A DNA stretch of 64,000 nt. Source: Parelaphostrongylus tenuis. Lineage: Eukaryota; Nematoda; Chromadorea; Rhabditida; Metastrongylidae. The notes under the pieces were generated by a model. It searched no databases, was not told where the DNA came from, and was given only the letters and a program-made list of their open reading frames with translations. Position 1 is the stretch's first letter. Every line of letters starts with the position of its first letter. This document shows positions 46,417 to 56,569 of this stretch, piece after piece. The stretch is from positions 56,518 to 120,517 of the forward strand of contig JAHQIW010003692.1 of the NCBI GenBank assembly GCA_019055375.1. The letters are read 5' to 3'. The translations under genes and the position numbers were made by a program.

Positions 46417-46632
46417 TCACAGCATCAATGTCTGCAAAGATGTCACTACCGCAAAAACACGGCCGTCCTCGATATTCCGTTTTGTAGGTTTCTCATGAGA
46501 CGTGTTGAAAAGTCCAATCATAACAATACTCTGAGTCTTAGAAATCAGACTAATCAGAAGTAAAATCAAAGTGAAGTGGAATGGTCGCAAATAAGCGCAT
46601 ACCATCTTGACATCGGACTCTGTAGTGTGCAT
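46417..46632 (-). pseudogene. signal-peptide-like reading frame of unknown family
   Basis: A 71-codon minus-strand frame. From its second methionine it has a basic start followed by the hydrophobic run FHFTLILLLISLIS, then SKTQS, which looks like a secretory signal peptide and cleavage region. The chain continues IVMIGLFNTSHEKPTKRNIE and soon stops. It is about 70% similar at DNA level to the plus-strand frame at 50229-50441, including ~60 bp upstream. After the stop, the frame seen in the paralogue (IDAVK) can be read in another phase, which suggests a frameshift. It could be a decayed first exon of a secreted or receptor protein. I do not recognise the family. Confidence 0.35.
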
Positions 46633-46674
46633 AAAGCTGCGTTGCTGTTGTCAGTGCACGACATAATGGCAGTG

Positions 46675-46745
46675 ATTCGCGTCGATTGTTGATGATCAAT
46701 CGATCAATTGATCAAATCTGATCAAATTTGATCAAATGATCAAAC
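46675..46745. repeat. TGATCAA short tandem repeats
   Basis: Seven irregular 'gatcaa' units in 70 bp, self-complementary around tgatca. Confidence 0.75.
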
Positions 46746-47185
46746 AGAATTTTTTTGAAGTATATACCTTAAGCTGTGGTGTGACGTTACAGGTATATAT
46801 TTAACAGTGATGAATAAGTGAGTGCGAAAGTTAGACGTCGAACAGGATCTAAACTCCTCGATTTACTAATTCGCAGCGCCTGCTAATCAATTGTACTGCT
46901 AACACAAGTGTTTGGTCATCACTCTTTTTGCGGCACAAGGCATCGATCTGTCACCTACAGTGGTCAACGGTTTAGCCTGGCAATCACATACCAGTTTTGA
47001 ATTCAGTCACATTAACAGATTTTGAATATTATGTATAATCACTGATTTTTTTTCTGTAAAAATCCACCAAGGTTTAGTCTTGTGCAGCTGGTCAGCGCAC
47101 ACCACTGGTAAGAATGAAATACAAATTCAGCTCCCGTCTAAGTTTGAAGTTGAAACATTGGTGATAAAACAACATCACGTGCTGT

Positions 47186-47290
47186 CACCGTAGCGTCTCC
47201 CAATCCCTGCCATAAAGCAGGGCTCAGTGTGCGGCATGTAGCTTCGATGAAGCAGGCGATACCGCCGAAACGTGCGTAAACTATTACCTG
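47186..47290 (-). repeat. MITE-like element fragment
   Basis: 'aagcagggctcagtg', 'gatgaagcaggcgatac' and 'cgccgaaacgtgcg' match the family end in minus orientation. Confidence 0.5.
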
Positions 47291-48589
47291 TTAACAAATT
47301 ATTTTCGAAATAGTGTAAGCGTGGCAGATTATCGTTCCGTACCTTGAGTCATTCGTTGGGTTAGATTTGCAAATGTTTACGTGTGAATTATTCAGAAGAG
47401 TGATTGTAATCAATCAGAAGACTGAATCTCTGCTGGAGCCGTTCATAACCCGCTTTGAATGGCCCCTTTATTACGGTGTAACATCAAGAATATAATTACG
47501 TGCGCATATTTCTAAGCGGAAAGAACTCTTTTTTAGCACATCAGTGTATTCATTTGATAGCGCGTTTCACTGACTCTAATTCTCTGCTTATTTTCCATTC
47601 AAACCGTTTCTCTGCAGAGCAACAGGAAAAAGTTTTAACTCGCATGCGCGGGCAAGTGGTTTTCGGATAATCAACGAGCCTTTGACTGAGGCGATAAGAT
47701 GGGTTGACGCGGTGATCAATCGATTCTCGACCTTTTGATTTCTTTGTTATTCAATCAAAAATTGTGTGTCCGCTTGAGAGGAAAGCTAAGAATATTACCT
47801 ATGACCTTGCTACGAAAAGGTTTGTATCCTTTATCTTATTATGATAACGGATAAATCATCATCATTATGATCACTTGATGAGATTTAGGAGACTGGAACG
47901 CCCTCGTTGCCTCTTAACAATGCTCTTTTGTATGAAAACGGATGAATCAGTCGTACTTGTGATCACTTTGATTGCTATAAAGTAATGAAATGATTCTAAA
48001 GAGTTCGTAAGTTCCAGTGCAAAAAAACAACATCCCTTTTTGATGAATATGTTCCTTACCCTTTATGCGTATTTTTTGTCGCCTGTCGTGTGAGAATGAG
48101 AACGTCTTTTCATCTCACAGATATGTCTGTCCTACAATCAGCTCTCAGAATCTCAGTGATTACTTGGTATATGAAATACTCTTATGCTTACATTATTAAA
48201 ATCTCTTCGGCGCAATCCGAAGAGATAGTGTTTGAAGCAACTCACAAGACCGACTATCGATTAACCGCGGCATTGATTGGATAATTCCGTGACTTTCGTC
48301 TCTTCAGCAAACACTAGGTTGTTAGTACACGTTTATTTTATACAAAATAGTTTCAGTACAGGAAATAGACTTCGCATCGGTGGCTAAGGTTCCGCCAGTC
48401 TTGCCTTCCTTGAAGCCTGAAAGAGTAATACTCATGCATCTAATAAGTCAAACACTTTCATGATCAAAAAAAAAACTTGTATACTGCTTGGTGAACTCGG
48501 GACGCAGTCGAGTCAACTATCACTTTCGTATACTTCCCCAGATTGATTCTTTTCTAACCTCGCTATACACATTCATTGTAATCCATGAG
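47291..48589. other. unassigned sequence in the loop of the old inverted duplication
   Basis: The frame 48090-48284 has no domain. Nothing recognised. Confidence 0.35.
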
Positions 48590-48725
48590 AATGTTCAAAG
48601 CGTACTTGAGGCTGGTGCGTCAGTGTTTACGTAGGTTTCGGCGCTATCGAATGATTCATCGAAGCCAGACGCCCTCCACTGAACCCTAATTCATAACAAG
48701 AATGGAGTGACGTTTGTGTTAACAG
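48590..48725 (+). repeat. MITE-like element fragment
   Basis: 'gagaatgttcaaagcgtact', 'ggtgcgtcagtg', 'ggtttcggcgctatcg' and 'ccctaattcataacaag' follow the family order. Confidence 0.5.
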
Positions 48726-49749
48726 CAAGTGATGTTGTTTATCATCTTATTTTTGAAATTTGACGGTCAAGCGGGACCCGTACGGGTGGGTTTCACTTTC
48801 ATTAGGGACATGTGCTGACCTATTGCACTATCGGCTCAACATTGGTTGATATTCACAGAAAAAGTAGACTTTTCTGTTTGACGGCGAATAAAACATTATT
48901 TCACCTCATTTTCTGCACAACAAACTTTAATAGGAGGGTTAATAACATTCAGAATCTTAAATCTCAGTCTAGAGCTATACACGGCCGGTTTTCTTAAACA
49001 GGCGGTGTAGAATCCAAAATATGATTATGATCCACGCGACTACGCGTTTTTTCTTATCTCACTTATATTTCGTTGAACGAAATCCGTCCCTTAGACTGTT
49101 AGTATTTTTTTCGATAGTAGAACTTTGAAGGATTCAAAAATGTGTTTGCTTTTTTGAGAAAGCACTTTTGATAGCGTATAAAACAAAGAGTAGCTCTTTC
49201 TTAGACTATTAGTAATTCATTCAATAGCGTAAGTTTCCAACGATTCGCAAAGCTGAGCTTATTTTCTAGGTAAGACAGTTATCCTGCAGGATAACAAGGA
49301 AAGTAATATCAAGTTTACCGGTTGATACAAGCTTCGGAAGGGGGAGGTGAGTGGCAGATTGATCGATGGCCTAAAGTGTTAGACATGCAGGATGCCACTT
49401 GTTAATCAGTTGAAAACTTTTTCTCTGCTTTGAAAGAAAATCCGCGCAAAGCGTCTGAATAGAATACTGTCAAATTTCTTTACACGTGTCGTATGCTTTT
49501 CGTGCTTCGGGGAATAAGACGTGTGATAAGAATGTGGGCGCGCAGTGAGGAAGCATAATTTTATTCTAAATCTCACAGCGTTGTAAAAGTTTGTTTTGAA
49601 CAAGCGGACGCGCACGACTTTAGCCAGGTATTTTAGTTTTCAAAGGAAATCTTGTTCTGCGAGTGAGGTCGAATTTTCATTTGTTGCCATCTAACAGAAG
49701 AACCGGAGAAGATTTCCACTGATTGTACATAAACTTAACATCTGTTAAC
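48726..49749. other. unassigned sequence
   Basis: Nothing recognised. The frames at 48812-48997 and 49406-49615 lack domains. Confidence 0.35.
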
Positions 49750-49861
49750 GTTGCTAAATTTGAGACCGATATGTGCCTGCCAGATCAAACCATTGACGGT
49801 TGGTTGGTGACGGATCACACAGATGGATGCCTTGTGTCGCAGAAAGGGTAAATGAACAACA

Positions 49862-49970
49862 GGAGTGTCGGTAAGCGCAGTTGGTTAGTACGCGCCGTGG
49901 AGGGATGATCGCCAAGTTTGATTCCCGGTCCAACATGTGGCCTTTTGCACATCACCCATTCATCATTGGT
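49862..49970 (+). repeat. tRNA-derived SINE (family 2)
   Basis: Head 'gtcggtaagcgcagttggtt', box-B-like 'gtttgattcccggtcc', tail 'ttttgcacatcaccc'. Confidence 0.6.
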
Positions 49971-50228
49971 GGATATGTGCTTGTAACATCCCGTTTAACA
50001 CCATTTATGCTAGAAATTTCAAAAAAAAAGATTGTGTTTGATCATAGAAATCACTATCATTGACAATCAATCACAACCGGACTGTACAAAAGTAGTCCGC
50101 TGAGTGAGGATTTTAATCGCGCGGTGTTCCACTTTAGAAGAATTGCTTCATCGCAACAACGGAGAGCCGAGGCAATCGACACGAATTTCTGCCACAATCT
50201 TATGTACTGAAAACAGCAACGCAGCTCT

Positions 50229-50441
50229 GTGCTTGCAGCAGAATCCGAAGCGAAGATTGTAGGCGTCCATTTGTTCTCAATTTACTTTACTTCGTTTTTG
50301 CTCCTTATCGGTCCTTCTCGAACTCAGTGCATTGTTGTAGTTGAACTTTTCTTCACGTTGGCATCGTTGCACGGCATTGACGCTGTGAAACTTCGCTTAT
50401 ATTTGCTACTTTTCCATGATTGCACTTTGCTGGAAAATTAA
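50229..50441 (+). pseudogene. paralogue of the signal-peptide-like frame
   Basis: A 70-codon frame with a hydrophobic N-terminal run (FTSFLLLIG, then SRTQ) in the same position as in 46417-46632, followed by CIVVVELF against SIVMIGLF. Relative to its partner it lacks ~60 bp after this point, then shares the 'attgaygctgtgaaa' block. No splice partners are recognised, and the family is unknown. Both copies look decayed. Confidence 0.35.
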
Positions 50442-51639
50442 TGGATCGTCTTTTGTGTGTTATATCTATGTGTAGATTTCTGTTTTAGGCAGTGGTGCTC
50501 GAATTATTTGTGGACCTCTCGCGAGGACAGTAGTTTCTTCTAGATCTAGAGCCAGTCATGCAGTGTTATAATTGCCGAATATTAGTTTTATAACGATAAA
50601 CAAATGTGATAAAAACCACTCGCATATTAAAAGTCTTATGACAACCTCGTGTTAGTTTGTTAATTAGAAACTGATACATTCTGCAGTCTGTTTGCTCAGG
50701 TTTACACATTGCACTGGTGATTAACTCTGATACTGGATTACAACACTGATTTTATATTTCTGTTTAGCATAAAGGCTGAGCAAGATGTATACACTTTGAT
50801 TGTTTGCGATATAAGATAGAGATGATATAACGTTGACATTTGTTTATTACAACGTAATTCTTATGCTCAAGATATGTAGAAGTTTTCAAGGTTAATGGAC
50901 AGAATGCTTGAAAACTAATCCACACTTCATAATGGATGCCATTTTGTGGAATCGTTTATCAGGATAGTTGAAATACCCTTCAAAACACACGAGATCCCAT
51001 TTTACCCAGGAGTAAAAATGTCCGTCATTCACTGGAAGTGGAAAATTGGCGCACCGCTTGCTTCAGAAAATTAAGACACCAATTATAGGACGTCACAAGT
51101 CTTTATGAACACAATTACGACTTTCACCCTTTCACCACGCCCCACAAGTCTTGATAAAAGCGAACGCATGGCAATTCCGTCAGATGGTGATCAGTGCAAG
51201 AAGTCTTTAAGTCGACGAAACCTCGTTTGAAAAAATCTCTTATTTGACAATCGCAAATGTTACTGCGTAGAGTCTTCTTCTGAAGTGCCTATAAATAGTC
51301 GGTAGTTTAACTCATGCTAATGCCTCCACATCGCTAAATTTGTTGATGAGGTTTTGTTGCAGATAATAAAGTGACAAATCATTATGTACATAATTTATCC
51401 TTGATCAGTAGCGACTTTTATAGTGCAGTTAACAACCATCGAAATGGTGCGGAAATGTTGACTAGGTAGACATCGACAGTGAGCTTGACAGAAATAAAAG
51501 TTGCACGCTGTACAGTGCATATGACTACACCTTCTCTCATGCAACGCTCCTCCGCTATTTGTCACATAGTCACGAGCTTCCCTTAACTACGATTCCAGCG
51601 ATATTCAAAGTTGCATTTCACCTGTTTGGAGGCGTGGTG

Positions 51640-51775
51640 GGAAAACATGCGTCGACAGTACAAATGGTTAAGCACGCGCCGTCTAGAAAGAATGAAACGC
51701 ATTTCCAAGTTTCGCCCGACGTCAAAGTCTTGCATATCACTCATCTTTACGGGTATATTGAAAACATTACCATCG
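51640..51775 (+). repeat. tRNA-derived SINE (family 2)
   Basis: 'gcgtcgacagtacaaatggt', 'aagtttcgcccgacgtc' and 'gtcttgcatatcactcatct'. Confidence 0.6.
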
Positions 51776-51944
51776 TAAACAGGCTTGCTAAACAATATAA
51801 AACATCTGTGTTTGCAACTATTTCTGAGAAACCTCAACGGTTTGGCTTGGCAAGCCATATCGGCATTGATTCCAGTAACTCCGTATATTGGATATGCAAG
51901 AAAGACAAACATTGGTTTTATTCAACAGTTCATTAGAAAGTGTG

Positions 51945-52085
51945 CTGGCAAAACAAGCGTCGGCAGTTGCAGCTGGTTAAGCACGCGCTGCCCCAGGAAG
52001 AGTGAAATCCATTTTCAAGTCCCTCCTGACTTCAAAGATTTACACATCACTTAACATTATCTCGTGTATCTGAAGCCTCATAATG
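51945..52085 (+). repeat. tRNA-derived SINE (family 2)
   Basis: 'gcgtcggcagttgcagctgg', 'ttcaagtccctcctgacttc' and 'cacatcacttaacattatct'. Confidence 0.65.
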
Positions 52086-52086
52086 T

Positions 52087-52235
52087 TAAAGGATAAGCTC
52101 TTGGAGCTAATTAATCCCTGAAAGATGCGTCATGCATTCGTCTTTATTTTAACTTCGTTTGAGGTGAATGATTGCACATCTGACCTTTACAATGACTTAT
52201 GGTGTCCTCCCGCTGTACCGAGTCAGCTGCGGCAT
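52087..52235 (-). repeat. SINE (family 1), head missing
   Basis: On the minus strand the body and tail of family 1 are present ('gactcggtacagcgggagga', 'cacctcaaacgaagttaaaa', 'gagcttatccttt'). The tRNA-like head is cut off. Confidence 0.6.
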
Positions 52236-52394
52236 CACAGCACCACTAAAAAACGGTTAGATAAAAAAAATCTTGTCGATCACTTATATCCGATATCTAT
52301 CAGCGCAGCTACGACCAATACCAATTTGACATGCCAAACCAAACTGATCACGGTTGGTTGCTGGCAGGTTGCGTGCTGTATCGTCGAAAGAGTG

Positions 52395-52515
52395 TTGTCA
52401 AAACAGATGTCGGTAGTGCAATTGGTTAGCGCATGTTCCTAGAAAACGTGAAAGCGAGTTTAAGTCCCGCCTGACATCAGAGTTTTGCGCAGAACACAGG
52501 CAGCATTGGGTAATT
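52395..52515 (+). repeat. tRNA-derived SINE (family 2)
   Basis: 'gatgtcggtagtgcaattgg', 'gagtttaagtcccgcctgac' and 'ttttgcgcagaacac'. Confidence 0.65.
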
Positions 52516-52779
52516 ATGTAAAATTTTGAGTAGTAGATAAAGAAACTGTAGCATAACATTCACTTGAGACCGGTGACGGTATCACGTCAACGTAAAAGTT
52601 GGATCAAATCTATACTGGCATTCTCCCTTTAAAACGAACGTCGTCACTTCCACGTTACCTGAAGTTTATTGAATAAAGCTGTCATCACGGTTTCCATTAC
52701 CACTAACAGCACTAATTTCATCGAATCATAGAGGGTTAGTTGCTGCAGAGTGATACGTTGTAGCGTAGTAAGAGCGGCG
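52516..52779. other. spacer without recognised feature
   Basis: Nothing recognised. Confidence 0.35.
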
Positions 52780-52895
52780 GCAAAACACGTGCGGTAGTGC
52801 AACTGGTTATGCACACACCTCCCGAAAGGGTGAAATGGGGATCGAGTCCCGCCTGAGATCAGAGCCTTGCACATCGCTTAACAATATTGAGTTTT
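52780..52895 (+). repeat. tRNA-derived SINE (family 2)
   Basis: 'gtgcggtagtgcaactggtt', 'ggatcgagtcccgcctgaga' and 'cttgcacatcgcttaacaat'. Confidence 0.65.
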
Positions 52896-52974
52896 AAATG
52901 ATCAAACCGAAATCTTTTTGTTTGACGGCTTTTAGCGGTGGCATGATGTCTCAGCTATACCCAACAATGTAGCG

Positions 52975-53105
52975 TGATGTGCAAAACTTTTGCGTCACGC
53001 GTGACCCGAACCCACTTCTCACTCTATTCGCAATCGCGAGATGTGATCCTTTGCACTAATGACGCCCATCTTACACACACCATTCTTTCTACGCTTCACA
53101 TGCGC
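52975..53105 (-). repeat. SINE (family 2), minus half of a long hairpin
   Basis: Reverse complement of the adjacent element at 53108-53270, with scattered mismatches. On the minus strand: 'gatgggcgtcattagtgcaa', 'gggttcgggtcacgcgtgac' and 'ttttgcacatcacgct'. Confidence 0.65.
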
Positions 53106-53107
53106 TG

Positions 53108-53270
53108 TAGCGTAGAAAGAGTGGTGTGTAAAATGGGCGCCATTAGTGCAATGGATTAGAGAATGCGCACCTGGATAGAGTGAGATGCAGGTTCGAGTCC
53201 CAGTTGACGCAAAAGTCTTGCACATCACTCTACATCACTGGGTATATCTGAAGCGCTGAGTTTATCTGCA
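53108..53270 (+). repeat. SINE (family 2), plus half of a long hairpin
   Basis: 'gcgccattagtgcaatggat', box-B-like 'caggttcgagtcccag' and tail 'cttgcacatcactctacatc' through 'gggtatatctgaagc'. Together with 52975-53105 it forms ~130-bp arms around a very short loop. Confidence 0.7.
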
Positions 53271-54829
53271 ACATCATACTACAGTGAAATGCAGATAAAT
53301 TACAAGATTTCTTGTTTATCAAATATCTAATCAATTTTCTTAATGGCGCTTTTCGATACCTTTAATTAGACGGCACCAGAAGAATATTCGACCGCATTTG
53401 TTGGACGACATATTTTCATATTGGTCAGTTTATTCTTGACTAGTTATATGAGAATGTTTTTACGACGGCTTCAGAGAGAAAACTTATCCCAGGCAAATTT
53501 GGCGCAAATGAGATTTTGAAAGCACAGAAGGGACAGAAGGCTTGGTTGGCCAAGACCAAATTCTACCAGCTCCCTTATCATCATCATTTGTGCATCACCG
53601 GATAATGCATGACGAAATGGGCGACATTGGATTAGTTGACACACAAAGAAGCATTGTTCTTTTCAACCAACTAAGTTCAGTCTGATGTACATTGGTATGT
53701 TTGGTAGCTATTTATTAACAGTCGACCACCGCTCTTCAAACCAAGATTCATCAAAGTGCAAATAGTTTATTTGCGTGATGATCCAATAAATGTGATTTAA
53801 TGCGACTACTGATACCGATATCGGAAAGATGAATGATTGTGGACAGCCGATCCGAGTCACTTCTGCTATGAAGTGAGTGAGTGCTTCGAAAAAAGAATAG
53901 TCGAACAAATTACAAATTGTTCTATCTATTAGTTAACCAGTAATGAAAAACTATAAAGCAATATTGACTAGCGCTGGTGAACTTTTAGTATGACAATCCT
54001 TTTACCTATCTAAGTAACTTATCTCCTCATATCATTCAATTGGTCAACACGCCTTTCATTCGATTCTTCTCTTCCATCCCTCATTTACAGAATTGTTTGG
54101 ATTTGAGGCCTACTGAACTGTGTGAGAGTCTCGACTTTCTCATGGACGCTGTTACATGTAAATCGGGATATTGCTCCTGAAACCTTGGAAATCTTTGTTA
54201 TAGGGTCCTCTTAATTTTGAGTATTACATTTTACAAACAAAGAAAAAGTTAAGGTTTAGCTTTCAAAGCCTGTTATTACAGATCCACAACGGATTTTTCG
54301 GCATTACATAGTAAAATTTTGATGCTAAGTAAACTTTTTCGCTACGAAAAATAGATCGTCGTTAGGATGAACCTTTCTAAACGTATTTTTGGTAAAAAAA
54401 AACATTAAGTTGGCTTAGAAGCCTCCGTATAGTTTCATTGATAATTGCGTTGAGTGCGGTTACATTATATGAAAATACTCGTATTAGCTTCAGCTCTAAT
54501 AGCTTTCATAATCTCTCTCCTATCACCTGCTATGATTTGTTGACGACTAAAATCCCGTCAATGATGATAAAAGCAGAAATTTCATCAGAACACTGCCGCA
54601 TTGTGACTGTGGCCCGCCGTGCTCGCCGCGCGACCACGTTTACGTGTCCACGCCCAAATTTCAACTTGCTCACCAAGCAGTCACACCCCATTCCTTTTCC
54701 AGATTCTCTAGTGCTGCGTCCACTTTTATTTCGTATCAAAGCATTGAAATTTTAATGATGAAACTCGCAGGATTTCATGAATAATATTCACCTTATTCAG
54801 CTGATAACATAGCACATATCATAGTCTGT

Positions 54830-55985
54830 GAGAATGTCTGAAGCCGTACTGAGGTTGTCACGTCAGAGCCGTACACGTGTTTCGGAGTTATCGCACTCTT
54901 CATCAGTGACGCACGTCCTACATAACCTTGCTCGTAGATAAATGAATTGATCCCCTCGTCGGCCAGCCGTGATCCATCGACTGAAAAAGTTGTGACACAT
55001 ACGTAGTCGATCAATCAATGATCGAGAGTTTTAATCGCGCGTTGAAGGCTCACCAGCATTCTATCCCTGCAGAGTTGAGAATTGCTGACAAGTTTGTCCT
55101 GGAAAATAGCAGCAGTAATTTGATGCATTGTTGAGTCACCGCAAGTCATTGTGTACTGTCACACAACATTCATAACTCCGAATGATGCTAGATGAAGACG
55201 AATGCGTAACGCTTCTCTCATAGATTGATCAAAGCTAAAAGCGTTAATCTTTATTATACTTTATCTACTTCGTGATCATTGGCTTCACCGGTTTGCTGGT
55301 ACTGAATCGTGATCCTGATCTCCTATAACTGCCTGAATTGAAGATGAACAATGAAGACAATGGAAACCCGCATAAATGAATAAGCAAGATCGATCGTGAA
55401 GGTTTGGACGAAAAACTCCACTTAACAAATCCTAAACAAAAAATTCCGTCAAAATGGCGCACAATTGCCTTGTTCGTTTAATCCGATTCCATTGTCATCA
55501 AGTAATCTCGAGATATAATCGCCTCCTACTTTTCTCATAATGGCCTGACTTCATAAACGGTAGAACCCAGTGCCTGACGCAGTAAGGATACAAATTGATC
55601 CATAGTATCGACTGTTTTTGAAAATCTCGCAATAAGCATTCAACACAAGTTTTAGAGAATGTTTCAAAGCCTTAGCGAGGTTGGTACACAAGTGCCAATG
55701 CACACGTGTTTCGGAGGTCTCGCCCTCCTCTCAGTGGCCCACTCCCGACATTAAGCCCTGCACTTGAGCAAGGAGGTCGACGATATGGAATCCATTTGTA
55801 ACAACCAGCCGCGATCAACCAACTGAAAAGTGGTGTTAGCCACAATGTCATTGTACATTCCCTCCCTCCTTGTTACAATGAAGGACTAATGTGGGGCGTG
55901 GATCATACCGAGGATGGAAGTCCTATAAAACACGCGTGTATGGCTCTGGTCGTACCAACTTCGTCAAGGTTTTAAACATTCTTAA
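54830..55985 (+). repeat. two MITE-like elements with a SINE between, C copy
   Basis: The order MITE end ('gccgtacacgtgtttcgga'), family 1 SINE (54985-55262), spacer, MITE end ('gcacacgtgtttcggaggtc') and foldback to 55985 is the same as B read in reverse. It shows the uncut ancestral state at the place where A has a deletion. Confidence 0.65.
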
Positions 55986-56491
55986 AAATCATACTGAACT
56001 AAAAATAGTTTCCTTGTTAGAAAATGTATTATTTGGTGCGTTAACCAGTGTTATTTTAGTTGTCTTACGGTTCCTGAAATCTTTGAAGGGAACAGTTGCC
56101 TCTCGTGTGAATCGGATGGAAGATTTTTTATTAAAACCAACACTTTCAACTAGGACCTTTCACTTGATTTGCACTAATATCTGTCTGAATGAGCATAAAC
56201 ACTAATAGGACTCGTGAGATAGGGAATCAAGCCTAATCGAAAAATCTGTTGTAAGGGTGAAATGAAACGTGAAGTGCCAGCTCAAACATAAGTGGCCTAT
56301 CCATGTTAGCAAGCTCTGTTAGGATTTATGTGGAAGTATCATCAAACTGAGTTAGACAATAGTTTATTCATATGCTGTAAAATAATTAACACCTTCCTTG
56401 TTCTCTGTCCAGTGGCAATGGATAGTGTCTCTTTGAGAATCATAATCAGTCAGTTGGTTCCTTAAGTGTCACATCAAGTTTGGTCACTAGC

Positions 56492-56562
56492 GGTCCCGTA
56501 GTGTAGCGGTTAGCACCCTGACTTTGAATCCAGTAACGCGAGTTCGAATCTCGCAGGGACCT
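56492..56562 (+). pseudogene. tRNA-Gln pseudogene, C copy
   Basis: 71 nt, one shorter than the intact genes at 5957-6028 and 31931-32002. One G of the 5' side of the anticodon stem is deleted ('ccctgacttt' against 'ccctggacttt'). The last acceptor pair is also broken (A instead of C at the 3' side). The D arm, anticodon TTG, T arm and downstream T6 run remain. It probably cannot fold into a normal anticodon arm. Confidence 0.85.
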
Positions 56563-56569
56563 CGTTTTT

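Larger units (their letters stand above)
45000..47050. repeat. old inverted duplication, left arm
   Basis: Blocks at 45005-45500, 46417-46690 and 46932-47010 match, in reverse complement and in the same order, 50880-51400, 50165-50441 and 49755-49842. Coordinate sums stay near 96,400-96,900, as expected for one duplication with indels. Identity is visibly low. Confidence 0.6.
49750..51400. repeat. old inverted duplication, right arm
   Basis: Partner of 45000-47050. Its outer part (50560-51400) is also related to repeat R at 19190-19960. Confidence 0.6.

Noticed and set aside
49862..49936. Possible tRNA gene
   Set aside because: Box A and B-like text is present, but no closed acceptor stem can be drawn and it continues into the family 2 SINE tail.
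51640..53270. CRISPR-like or tandem array
   Set aside because: The repeats are unevenly spaced, diverged and in both orientations. They are SINEs in a eukaryotic genome.
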